Assembly: GCA_002917075.1 (NCBI GenBank)
Contig: NTMA01000045.1
Coordinates: 62,001-126,000 of the forward strand
Length of the DNA stretch: 64,000 nt
DNA from: Hawksworthiomyces lignivorus
Lineage: Eukaryota > Ascomycota > Sordariomycetes > Ophiostomatales > Ophiostomataceae
Direction: 5' to 3'
A program made the position numbers and the translations under genes. Below the pieces are notes generated by a model that worked only from the letters and a program-made list of their open reading frames with translations, ran no database searches and was not told the origin of the DNA. Shown one piece after another: positions 38,104 to 48,228 of this stretch (its first letter is position 1; each line of letters opens with the position of its first letter).

Positions 38104-40167
38104 ATGAAGAGAAAGCGGGATACAAAGGAAGCCGCGGCAGCTGCTATAGCTGCTGCGAAATCAAAAGCAAAAGCAGCAGCAAAAGCAAAAGCAGCACCGC
38201 CCCAGAAGTCGATCCTGAAGCGGACAGCCCCAGCACCTGCAGCTGCTGCCAGAGACGCCGCGAGCGACCGGCCGGCAAAGAGAGCCAAGGCCTCCCAAGA
38301 GTCCAGAGGTGCCCAGAATGGCGCAAAGGCAAAAGCGGCTCCAGCCGCTGCATCGTCTGCTTCAGCGGCGAAGGGTTCCAGCGACGCTACGGTGGTGGTT
38401 CCAGCCGGTGGCTCCCCAACAATCCAGATCATTGCGGGCTCCTACGATCGCACACTGCACGGCGTGATGGCCACACTTCCGCGCGGCGGCAGTGGAAGCA
38501 CTAGCAAGAACAGCAGCGACGGCGCGGGAGACGTGCGGTTTGCGGACACGTTCCTGTTCAACGCGCACGCGTCGGCGATCCGGTGCCTCGCGCTGTCGCC
38601 GCCGTCGGCGCCGGTGGCGGGCCAGGGCCAGAAGATCATGCTGGCGACGGGCAGCACGGACGAGCGGATCAACATCTACCACCTGTCGGCACACCCGCCG
38701 GCGATAGCAGCAGCAGCGGCAGCAGCAGCGGCAGCAGGATCGGCGGCAGACGGGACGCCGCTCGACAAGGAGGAGGCGGCAGCAGAGGCGGCAGAGGCGG
38801 CGGCTGAAGCCGAAGAGGCGCGAGAGCGGGCGCTGCTGGCGGCGGTGGCGCAAAGGCCGGCGGTGATGCCGGTGGCGGAGAACGCCAAGAACCGAGAGCT
38901 GGGGACGCTGCTGCACCACGCGTCGTCGGTGACGGCGCTGGCGTTTCCGACGCGGTCGAAGCTGTTGTCGGCGGCGGAGGACTCGACGGTGGCGGTGACG
39001 CGGACGCGCGACTGGTCGCTGTTGTCGACGATCCGGGTGCCGGTGCCCAAGAGCGGCGACGGTGGCACGGGCGGCGGCGGCGGGGGCGGCGGGGTGCGGC
39101 GGCCCAGCGGCGACACGGCGGCACCGGGCGCGGCGCCCGCGGGCGTCAACGGCTTCGCCGTGCACCCCAGCATGAAGGTGATGCTGACGGTCAGCCGCGG
39201 CGAGCGCTGCATGCGGCTGTGGAACCTGGTCACGGGCAAGAAGGCCGGCGTGCTCAACTTTGGCCGCGACCTGCTGCGCGACCTGGGCGAGGGCCGCCAC
39301 CACGCCAGCGGCGAGGGCCGCCAGGTCGTGTGGGGGCGCAGCTTTGGCGGCGACGATGGTGACGACGGCGACGACGACGCCGCCGCCGACGAATACGCCA
39401 TCGGCTTCGACCGCAACGTCGTCGTCTTCGGCATGGACAGCCTGCCGCGCTGCAAGGTGCTCGGCGACGCGCGCACCAAGACGCACGACTTTTGCTACGT
39501 CGAGGTCGGCGGCGGCGAGGACGCAGACGCGGACGACAGAGGCGCGCCCGTCTTTTCGCTGCTGGCTGTCGCGACCGAGGACGGCCGCATCCTGCTGTGC
39601 TCGACGCGGCCAGCAGACCTGGTGGCACCCCCTCCCGCCCCGGCACCCGCCGCTGCTAAGAAGTTTGCGGCGGTGGCCAAACCGCTGCCTAGCGCGCGGC
39701 TCATCGGCGTGATCGGCGGCCGCGTAGCGGGCGTGACGGGCCGCATAAAGGCCTTCAAGGTGCTGTCGACATTGGAGCAGGAGGAGGACAACGATGACGG
39801 GAAGAGCACCAGCAGCGAAAAGACAGGCGCAGCAGAGACCAAGAGGAGGCTACGGAGAGTGTGGTACGTAGTAGCCGCGTCCAGCACGGGTGCGCTGCGC
39901 GTCTGGAGGGTTACGGGACAGGAGCTGCGGGACGCGTGGAAGAACAGCAAGGCGGTGGGTGCCAAGGGCACCGCCGGCCAGGCAGACAAGGAGGAGCCTG
40001 CTCGACAGATCGGCCAGCTGCTCGGCATGTACCAGACGCAGGACCGGATCACGTGTGTAGAGGCTTTTGTGATGATCCCCCGGCCGGAGGGCCTGGAAGA
40101 CAGCGAAGACGAGCTGGATGATGAGGACGACGGCGATGAGGAGGACGACGACGACGACGATGAGTGA
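38104..40167 (+). CDS. MAK11: 60S ribosome-assembly WD-repeat protein Mak11
   Basis: Mak11 (PAK1IP1 in animals) is a nucleolar WD40 protein needed for early pre-60S assembly and, in yeast, for L-A virus maintenance. The single exon gives 687 aa, much longer than yeast Mak11 because of insertions. A Lys/Ala-rich nuclear/nucleolar leader precedes QIIAGSYDRTLHGV. WD blocks follow: FNAHASAIRCLALSPP with ATGSTDERINIYHL; LHHASSVTALAFPTRSKLLSAAEDSTVAV; and GVNGFAVHPSMKVMLTVSRGERCMRLWNLVTGKKAGVL, written here as spaced motifs of one domain. Poly-Ala and Gly/Asp-rich loops separate the blades, and the tail is Asp/Glu-rich. The start MKRKRDTKE is the first ATG in frame. The interior (38.55-39.7 kb) is very GC-rich, which opens long but meaningless frames on the other strand. 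Confidence 0.9.
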   Translation: MKRKRDTKEAAAAAIAAAKSKAKAAAKAKAAPPQKSILKRTAPAPAAAARDAASDRPAKRAKASQESRGAQNGAKAKAAPAAASSASAAKGSSDATVVVPAGGSPTIQIIAGSYDRTLHGVMATLPRGGSGSTSKNSSDGAGDVRFADTFLFNAHASAIRCLALSPPSAPVAGQGQKIMLATGSTDERINIYHLSAHPPAIAAAAAAAAAAGSAADGTPLDKEEAAAEAAEAAAEAEEARERALLAAVAQRPAVMPVAENAKNRELGTLLHHASSVTALAFPTRSKLLSAAEDSTVAVTRTRDWSLLSTIRVPVPKSGDGGTGGGGGGGGVRRPSGDTAAPGAAPAGVNGFAVHPSMKVMLTVSRGERCMRLWNLVTGKKAGVLNFGRDLLRDLGEGRHHASGEGRQVVWGRSFGGDDGDDGDDDAAADEYAIGFDRNVVVFGMDSLPRCKVLGDARTKTHDFCYVEVGGGEDADADDRGAPVFSLLAVATEDGRILLCSTRPADLVAPPPAPAPAAAKKFAAVAKPLPSARLIGVIGGRVAGVTGRIKAFKVLSTLEQEEDNDDGKSTSSEKTGAAETKRRLRRVWYVVAASSTGALRVWRVTGQELRDAWKNSKAVGAKGTAGQADKEEPARQIGQLLGMYQTQDRITCVEAFVMIPRPEGLEDSEDELDDEDDGDEEDDDDDDE

Positions 40168-42559
40168 AACGCTCAATACATAGTCGTTTTTGCGTTCCCT
40201 GTTTAATACACCCAAATAGCATCATATAGAATATACGTCTCCAAAGGAGGGCTTACTGTGATTAGTTTCTGAGCTCTGAGTGTCATCATTTCTTTATATC
40301 ATATGGACGCGTTCTTCATCTCTGTCCACGAAGCGCCTTTGCACAAAGATCCCAGGCTACCGAAAAAAGGCTCTTCAAAGCCGAGCGATGCGGCTAACAG
40401 TGATCTGTTATAAACTATGTACGAATATGGACGCTTGTTGGGACAAGTGTGGAGATGAGCTGCAGGACGCACCGTAGGATCCACTGTCCTTCTTGGACTA
40501 GAGCGAGCAGGCGTGCATCGTGTGCCCTGCTTTTGGCGGTGCATTCGGTGCCTTTCGCCTGCACGACGGCGCAAACGTTATACCGGCCGCAGGAAGAGGC
40601 TTCTTATACCGATGCCTGTAATAGATTCACGATAGATTCGATATAGATTTCGAGGTGGGGTAACGCTGCAGCGCATCACATGCCTGGCTGATCCTGAACA
40701 AGTGACGGGTTTTGGGATAATTTCTTCGTACTCCGTACAAGTGTATAATAATGATACGCAGTACGGAGTACGGAGCACGGCGCATACAGAACAAGCCTAC
40801 GCTCTTGAGATAGTGTTTGCTTGGGGCCCCGCTGAAAGAATTGCTGCTCGCTCCAAATTGGAAGAGGCGAAACGCCGATGGATTTGTTTGGGAGATATTA
40901 AATGCTGGGGGACAATAGAAACAAAAGCGCCAATTACGGGAGTAAATGCCAATTAGATGCCAATCATCTGTGAGTCAGTGTAGATGAGTAGCCAGTGTCG
41001 CCAATATCGCCAGTAGGCTACATACAAACGAGTACGAGGATGCACATGTACATATATGTAGGTAAAGAGTCTTAGCGTGTGTGGGTGTGGTAACTTAAGG
41101 CAGCAGGAGGTCACACGGAGTGAAGCTGCGGCGAATAGGACACGGCGATATTAATACAAGACAGACAGGGAGGCGACGTAGGGGGTGCCCTGAACTTCTG
41201 GTGTGGGAACCGGGAGAAGGAAGGAGAGACGGGAGAGTTGGGAAAAGGGAAGGAAGGGAGCGATCTAACGTTGGTCTGACTGAGTGCTTTTTTGCCGCGT
41301 GAAGCATGTGAAAACTAGGGAGTATCATGCCTATGGCAGTACGGCATTGGCTGGTTTTTGGCGTGCTTTCGGCCGTTGATTTGCGGGGGAGGACCGAATG
41401 TGACGAGCGAGGTAATTTGAGGGAAGGAACAGCAGAAAAGTGCAGCAATTCCAAGGAAGGAAGGAACGAAACGCATGGGGCCAGCTCAGCCAGCATCCGC
41501 GAAAGCCTTGCAAGAAGGAAAGAGGAGAGAAGACAGGGGAGAAGACAGGAGAGAAGAGAGGAAAGAGGAGAGGAGAGACGAGGGGAGAGAGAGGGAAAGA
41601 AGAGAGGAGTGTTCGTTTCCCCGATTAGAAAGCGCGTTTCTCTCTTCATTGTAAACAAATGAGACAAGATATGATGCAGACGACTCTGTTAGGTACATAT
41701 GCTTATTGTTGAGTTATCAAATCGTGGCTCCTTACAAGTCCAATCGCTTGATCCAAAGGAACATCCTACGACATGTGTACGTTATAGTCTGTTGAACTCG
41801 TGAGATAACACGCGTCATGACGAATTGCGGTCTATCTCTCTCTCTCTGTCTATATCTATACAAAGCGATTGTCAATAGTTGTCAACTACTCCGTAAGATA
41901 CAGCATTAACTAGGCTTAACTGTCCTCTCTATACGAATACCTTAGACCCTTATTTTAGCGCTCCACTTCCCGCATTGCGTCTCTGTCCCCCCCAACGGGA
42001 CAGCGCAGAAAAAGCTGTATGATAATCCTCCGTAATATTGGTTCTCACAATTCCTCAGTTTCTCAGATATTTCGAGGCTATAGTTGTTTTCTCGACTTTT
42101 TAATTTTGTGTTCTTTCTTTCTTTTATTTCTTTTTCATTTTTTTTTTTTTTTGCGTTCTCCCTGCTTCGTGCCTCTTCGAGACAGCGCGTCTCCAGACTC
42201 CTTTTTTGTCTTATTTGTTTTTGCTTCCCCTTGCTTTCTTGCTTTTGCACTACCTAGTCGGTTTGTGCGAAACTCGCCCAGCTCCTGCTCAACAAATCTG
42301 AGGACTCGTATTCTCGCCTTTTGTTCCTTTCGCTCATTTCCCTTTATTCTTGGGACCATTCAATCCGAAATTCGGTTCATGTGGCAGCTCAAGCAGAAAA
42401 GATAAAGGCAAGGAATACGCGACCACTCGCCGACGAAATCCCCCGCCATTTCTGCTCTCAGCGACACTCTGCCAGTACTCGTTGGAGACAAAACACGAAA
42501 CCACTCTGTGCTGTGCATCTATCCTAGCTTTTGCTAAACCGCTGCGCTTTCTGCCCATT
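40168..42559. other. Intergenic region upstream of the INSIG gene
   Basis: These 2.4 kb contain three exact TACGGAGTA-type nonamers (40729, 40762, 41887) and a variant at 42028. A purine-rich block lies at 41400-41610, a TC microsatellite near 41833-41849, and a CT-rich leader from about 42070 to the INSIG start. No supported gene or complete transposon was found. Confidence 0.5.
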
Positions 42560-44124
42560 ATGTCTGACAACCGGCCACCGCCCGTTATATACCGTCCGAT
42601 TCCCCGCCGGCCCTTCGTCGTAAGCCCAGCAACACCCCCAGCAGACGATGAGAAGAAAGACCCCCCAAGAGACGGCCGACAACACCAAGGCTCGTCTGAA
42701 TACGCGCGTTTCCTCGAACCTCAGCCACAGCTGCAGGCCGGCTCCTCCACAACTGCCCTTTCCGACCTGTCCGGCAACCCGAACGCCGCCGGCTCTGCCT
42801 CCATCAGCCGCGCCCAGTCTATCCTGAACCTGACTTCGTCTACACTTTTTGGCATCTTCACTCCAACAGTGGCAAGCCGCGGCAGCATCGATGGTGGCGC
42901 TGGCGGTATGTTCGAACCCGGCACGCCGTGGGGCACCGGAGCCGAGACTCCAGCCAGAGATGCCTTCGGAGAGAATGGCGACGGTGCCAACGACGTTGTG
43001 GACGACCAAGGTACAGAAGCAACCCAGGCCGACTTGGACGAGGTGCGGAAGGCTTCACAGTCTTTGATGATGCTGCAGCGCCAGCGGAGAAAGGGCGAGA
43101 GCTTTGGTCCTGACGGCGTGTCCGGTATAAAGCTGGCGCCGGCACCGGCTGGTCGTGGAGGCAAGAACAGCAGCGGCGCCTCCGCATCCGCCGCCGACTC
43201 TGCACCGTCTTCGGCCAAATCATCGCCGCTTAACGCCTTAGCTTTCTTCTCCATAATTGGCCGCGCTGCCCTGCTGTTTTCGCTTGGCATGGGATACGGC
43301 GTATTGGTCTCGCAGCTGCGCAGCGAAACGCATATTCCCTTCGACGACATCTCCGCCCCTGCTCAGCCTTCTGACGCCGAAGCAAGCTCGGCTCCAAAGT
43401 ACGATGCTATCTACGACTGGCGCTACCTTGTCTCATGGGGCTTGTCCGGCGTTGTCTTGGGAACGTTGCTGCCGTGGTTCGACGGCGTCTGGGACCGAGC
43501 CTTTGGACGTGGGGGTGGCGTGATGGCCAAGAGCCGCACCGCTCCGGAGACGGACTGGGCTCTTGTCGTACGCGGCATTGGCGCATTTGCTGGTGTTGTT
43601 TTCGCTATGGTATGTATTTCTCAATCTGCCTTGCTCTGTCTGTCTTGTTGTATCCAACTCTGACTTGTGGCTAACACGTCCAGCGTAAACTTCCGTGGGC
43701 ATCAACAATGCAGGCATCTCTCACGCTGGCGCTGGCCAACCCGTTCTTGTGGTATCTTCTAGACCGGTCCAAGTCTGGACTGCTGCTGGCCGCGGCGGTT
43801 GGCTTCATCGGATCGGGTGTGCTCATGACACTCAATGTTGATTTAATGCCCAACCCTTGCTTGCACGACAGCCACTACCATGTCAGCCACGGCGCCGGGT
43901 TAGGCAGTACTCTTAGCAGCACTGCATCTCACCAGAACGCGTCCGTCGGAGACTTTGCGTCGTCCGCAGCCGCCGGGAACAGCGACAGCTTGGCTTCCCC
44001 GTCCGTGGTCACTGCGGAGACGGCTATCTGGATGCTCAGCGTTCTTTTTTGCAGCTGTGTCTGCTTTGGCAACATTGGCCGGCGGCTGGCCCTAGGTCCT
44101 ACAACCACGGTGCAAGGGCGTTGA
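42560..44124 (+). CDS. INSIG-family ER membrane protein
   Basis: INSIG proteins sit in the ER membrane and control sterol synthesis by binding HMG-CoA reductase and, in some fungi, SREBP-SCAP. Exons 42560-43609 and 43684-44124 join at phase 0 to 496 aa. The first 225 residues are disordered and Pro/Ser/Gly-rich (MSDNRPPPVIYRPIPRRPF). About six membrane segments follow: near LNALAFFSIIGRAALLFSLGMGYGVLV; around YLVSWGLSGVVLGTLLPWFDGVW, the most INSIG-like stretch; WALVVRGIGAFAGVVFAM; ASLTLALANPFLWYLL; SGLLLAAAVGFIGSGVLM; and IWMLSVLFCSCVCFGNIG. The first and second are written as approximate regions. The long N-terminal extension is normal for filamentous fungi. No in-frame ATG lies upstream. 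Which sterol partner it binds cannot be read from sequence. Confidence 0.88.
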
Positions 44125-44710
44125 AGGGACGAAAAAGTGCAGCGGCTCTTCTGACGCTGATGACTTTACTGTGTACATAGGCTTCTAATTTCTTCTCTAT
44201 TCCTTTTTTTTCAGCTTTGTGGGCTCTTTTTTTTTTGGATTAGGATTCATTTTAGCTTTTCTCGTTTATTATACCAGCGTCTAGAACTGCTCCAGCGCTC
44301 TTTCCCCTTTCTTGGACTAATATGGGTGGCGGACAATGGGAGGTTTCAAAGTTCTACGGGACTGCTTCGCTTTCACGAAGAGGTTTTCTTTACTGTTCTG
44401 TTCTCAGGGGGGCATTTGGAATAAATACCACAAAGGTCTGGACTGGTTCGGGTAGAGGGCCAAAGATTCTCGGCAGTTTAGTCTAGCATATTCAACACGC
44501 ACGACTTACGAACGACAAGGGATACAGTAGGTGCGCAACGAAAGTCAAGAATCGCATTATGAAATCGGCTATCTATGAATACAATAGCTTTCCTGCATCA
44601 AAAGCCCGTGGAAGACCCAAAAACAAGTTCCATGCGAAGAACGCCTGTGCTGTAACATGAAATAACTGCAGTCTTTTCCAAATGTGCCAACCCGTCCTCA
44701 GATTCATCTT
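44125..44710. other. 3' flanks of convergent INSIG and HPR1 genes
   Basis: This 586-bp, T-rich interval lies between two stop codons that face each other. No gene or repeat was seen. Confidence 0.5.
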
Positions 44711-47591
44711 TTAGGCGTCGTCCTCTCCAGTTTCAGCTGCTGCGGCACCCGCATCGACCATTGCGACATCGTCTGCCGCGTCGGCTGCTTCTTCGACCAC
44801 CTTCTCAGCTACTGCGCCGCTGGACCCACTATCCGTGGCCGTCTGTCCAGCTGCACCGCCGTCCTCGTCCTCTTCCATGCCGTAGATGTAGGACTCTAGC
44901 TTCTTGACCGCACCGTCGAGATCTGAGCCATCCAGAGGGACTTTCTTGTCGAACAGATTGCTTTCGCTGCGCGCCTTTTCCAATACTGCCGTCGCCTTGG
45001 CCACTGCCTCTTGCACAGCCGCCTCATCTCCGTCTGCGGCGCCATCTGCCACTAGAAGCGCCTCCAGCGCCTTGGCGTCTGTCGGCTCCACGAATACGTA
45101 CCGTGCTGCAAAATCGTAGTCCTTTGCTCCTCGGGCGCCCTTTAGAGATAGAAAAATTAGGTTAGTTTTTGGAAAACAGTAAAACAGTAAGAAAGAAAAG
45201 GAAGAGAGGGTGGGGGCCTCGTACCTCGTAGTTCATCAATAGCAGCGGCACTTTGCCCGTGGCGGACACGGCGCCGACGAGGCCCAGGTGGGTGCCGTAC
45301 TTGTGCCCGTCCGACTCGCCGAACCCGGCGAGCTTATCGCCGTCCAGCAGGACGGTGAACTCGGCGTCGCTGACGCGGTGGAGCTTTGTGCTCTTGCTCT
45401 TGGGCTGCTGGGCCGACGGCGGCTCGGTCGTGTGCTGCGTCACGGTGCCGAACACGCCCGGGTTGCGCTTCTGCAGCAGCCGGCCCAGTACGGCGGCTGT
45501 CTCCGTGGCGGGCGCCGCCAGCACGACGGGCCCCGCGTCTTCTGGCAGGCTGTCCCGGTTGACGGGCGCGCTGTCGTCGTCGTTGTCACCGTCACCGCTG
45601 CCGTCGTCGTCGTCTCCAGACGCGCCATCTTCCGCCTTGTCGTCATCGCCGCCCTTGGCAAAGATGACGTCCACCTTGTTGTCGTCGTCGATCTTGTCGA
45701 ACAGCGCGAGGTTGGTCTGGCGCACGATGCGCAGGGCGCGCCAGGTCTTGCTGGCCTTGCGCTCCTCCGCCTGCTTCTTGGACGCCTCGCTGTCGGGCAT
45801 GTCGATCTCCAGGTCCTCGTTGGCGATCTCGCGCTCAAAGGACGCCAGCGGCGGCAGCAGGGCGGCCGCGGCCGCTGCCTCGTCGAGCAGGTCTGCGTCT
45901 TCGGCACCGTCGTCCAGAAAGTCCAGCGACAGGGAGCCCATGGCCGGATTGCTCCGCCGCCGCAGGTGCCGCGCAAAGGCGCGCTGGGCGCCGTCCTTGG
46001 CGGCCACGAACTCGTCGGCCGACACGGGCGGGCGCTCGATGGAGGGGCACGACTCGGCCTTCCAGCGCACCCAGTTCTTGTCGCGCGCCAGGATGGTGTC
46101 GACCATGCGCAGAAAGTAGGGCCCGTCCGAGTTGCTGTTCTTGATGTGCTCGGTGATGTCGTGCTTCATCTTGGTGGCCCACGCCGTGTCCTCCTCGCTC
46201 AGCACCTGGTCTGAGTAAATGACCGACTTGTTCTGCACGTTGGCCGCCGCAAGCTTCTCCTTGGCCTTGGGCGACAGCGACAGCAGGAACTCCATGATAA
46301 TCAGCGCCTGCAGCAAAAAGTGCCGCCGGAACGTGAGATCGCTTGTCTGCAAGGGAGGGCGACGTCAGTATGAAACAAACTCTGGCTCGGCGAAATCGCC
46401 GCGTCAAGAGGCCAGAAAAAAATAATGGTACGTACCTCGAGTTCAAATAAGTCCCGGCTGGTGAGATACTTGGGGTTGTATGTGTCGGCGAGATCGTCTT
46501 CCTTGTCCCTCTTCCGCTTGACACCGCGCTTGGACTCGTCCACCTGTCGCAGGTTGCGCGACTCGCTGCTGTTGCTGATCTGCCGAAATGCGGTCAGGGA
46601 CGCTTCCATGCCGGTCTTGAACTGGCTGAAATGCGTCGGGTCGAAGAGCTTCTTGGGCTGGCTGAAGCTCGTCTGGAGCGACCAGAACACGGGGTACAGC
46701 GCATCGAAGTCGACGGCGTTCTTCTTGTCGCCGGCTGGCTTCTTCGCATCCGCCGCCGCCGCCGCTGCCGCACCAGCAGTATCCACTTCCATCTTGTCCC
46801 CGCCGGCAGCCTCGTCGCCGCCGCCGCCTTCCGCCTTGGCCTGTTTAGCCGGAATCTCGTCGTAAGTGGTGACGTTCTCGACGTGATATTCGCCGCGCAG
46901 ATTGACGGAGCTCTTGTCGCCGAGCGGGAACACCTGGAAGAGGAAGATGAAGACGCGGCCGCAGAACGGCGTGTCCTCGGCGCGCGAGAGCCGCCGCAGC
47001 AGGTCGTTGCAGCTGCGCAGGATGACCAGCTTGGTGCTGTTGAAGTACTTGGCGGTGATGCGCTCGCGCCGCGACTCGAGGTAGTCGAACACCTTGCGGC
47101 AGCCCGAGATCGTCTGGCTGTCCAGCAGCTCCTCGATCAGCCAGAACAGCAGCGGCGGGTCGCACTCCATGTTGTCGGAGAGGATCGCCAGGATGTCGAA
47201 GAGGTTCCATACACGGACAAAGTCGGACGAGTCGATTGATGTCGTGGCCTGGTCCAGAGGGGCAAAAAAAAAAAAAGTGTCAGTCCAGCAGGACAGGAAG
47301 ACAAAGAGACGAGGCAAAACAAAAGACACTCACAACAAGGCTCCCGAACACATCGCGGGCAGCCGTCTCAACGATGGCAAACTGCCGAAACTTCTTGCCG
47401 CTGGTCTCCTGGAAGTCGGCAAAGATGCGCCCGACCTGGACGTAGATGTCGTCGAAGTCTGCCTTTGTGAGCGCTGGCTCCAAGGCTCTCTTCGGCTTCA
47501 CGGTCTCTGCATGCTCGAGAAGCTGCTGCAGATAGGTAGAGAATGCCTCGACGGTTGGGATTCCATGACTGTCGCTCTTGAGGGCAGGCAT
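44711..47591 (-). CDS. HPR1: THO complex subunit Hpr1/THOC1
   Basis: This core subunit of THO/TREX couples transcription elongation to mRNA export and limits R-loops in the nucleus. Exons 47334-47591, 46436-47248, 45225-46346 and 44711-45139 all join at phase 0 to 873 aa. The family core includes FVRVWNLFDILAILSDNMECDPPLLFWLIEELL, TKLVILRSCNDLLRRLSRAED with FCGRVFIFLFQVFPLGDKSSVN, and FLLQALIIMEFLLSLSPKAKEK, given as separate motifs. A KRGVKRKRDKED basic patch lies between the second and third. The C-terminal third is Asp/Glu-rich and disordered. The ATG at 47591 is the first in frame, but the frame stays open upstream to a TAG at 47639-47641 that could itself be an acceptor, so a short first exon is possible. 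It diverges from the Aquarius gene. Confidence 0.9.
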
Positions 47592-48228
47592 GACGCCGTC
47601 AAAAGCCCTTGCGTCTGCCGACGGAGGCTGCTGAATGCTATGGGAAGTGGAGAACAGCCGTCATAATAGAGCGTCGTCTGTCCGTCTGGATTTTAATACG
47701 AGACCGCGCCGTTATCATGCGGCACCGAGCTCGCGGACTGTTCGCTTCGCAGAACACAGACAGGACCTTGAAGTGAGAGTCGACGTTAAGCAAATGCGTG
47801 GATGCTTCACGCAAGCAGAATTATGGATTCGAAGCTGAAAAGAACAGAAGCTCTAAGCCAAGAAGAGAGAGAGGACGCACTGTAAACTTTCGCAAGAGAA
47901 ACAAAAACAGCTGTTGGCGCAAAGCAAGGCTGGCCAATCACATTCTATATTCCCCTATCCGTCCCATTTTTTGGGTTAGTCACATATGCCCCATTGGCCC
48001 GTGCAGCACATGCATTAACGCCTAGAAAATATGCAATATGCAATAAACTATGCAAAAAATAACAATGTCAATAGCTACTACATGCAGACTACCAGTCTCG
48101 ACTTCGTCCAGGGTCGCGTGTAAACGGTCCACCCTCCACCAGAAGAGCAGCATCCCGCACGCGACATCAACAAAGCACATCATACGGACGGCCTCTCTAC
48201 GCTCGTATATTGCTCCGCCGTTGCGAGC
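47592..48228. promoter_or_regulatory. Divergent promoter between HPR1 and Aquarius
   Basis: This 637-bp interval lies between oppositely oriented start codons of two nuclear RNA-processing genes. No TATA box was assigned. If HPR1 has an extra first exon it would lie here. Confidence 0.5.

Noticed and set aside
38362..39486. 374-codon open frame on the minus strand opposite MAK11
   Set aside because: It lies wholly inside the MAK11 exon where GC content is very high, so stop codons are rare in all frames. Its residues are mostly Arg, His, Ala and Val with no domain, while the plus-strand frame has clear WD blocks.
40280..41660. Possible small genes from several 60-110-codon frames
   Set aside because: They are purine- or pyrimidine-tract translations (for example runs of Arg/Glu at 41514-41610) without domains, splice partners or conserved motifs.
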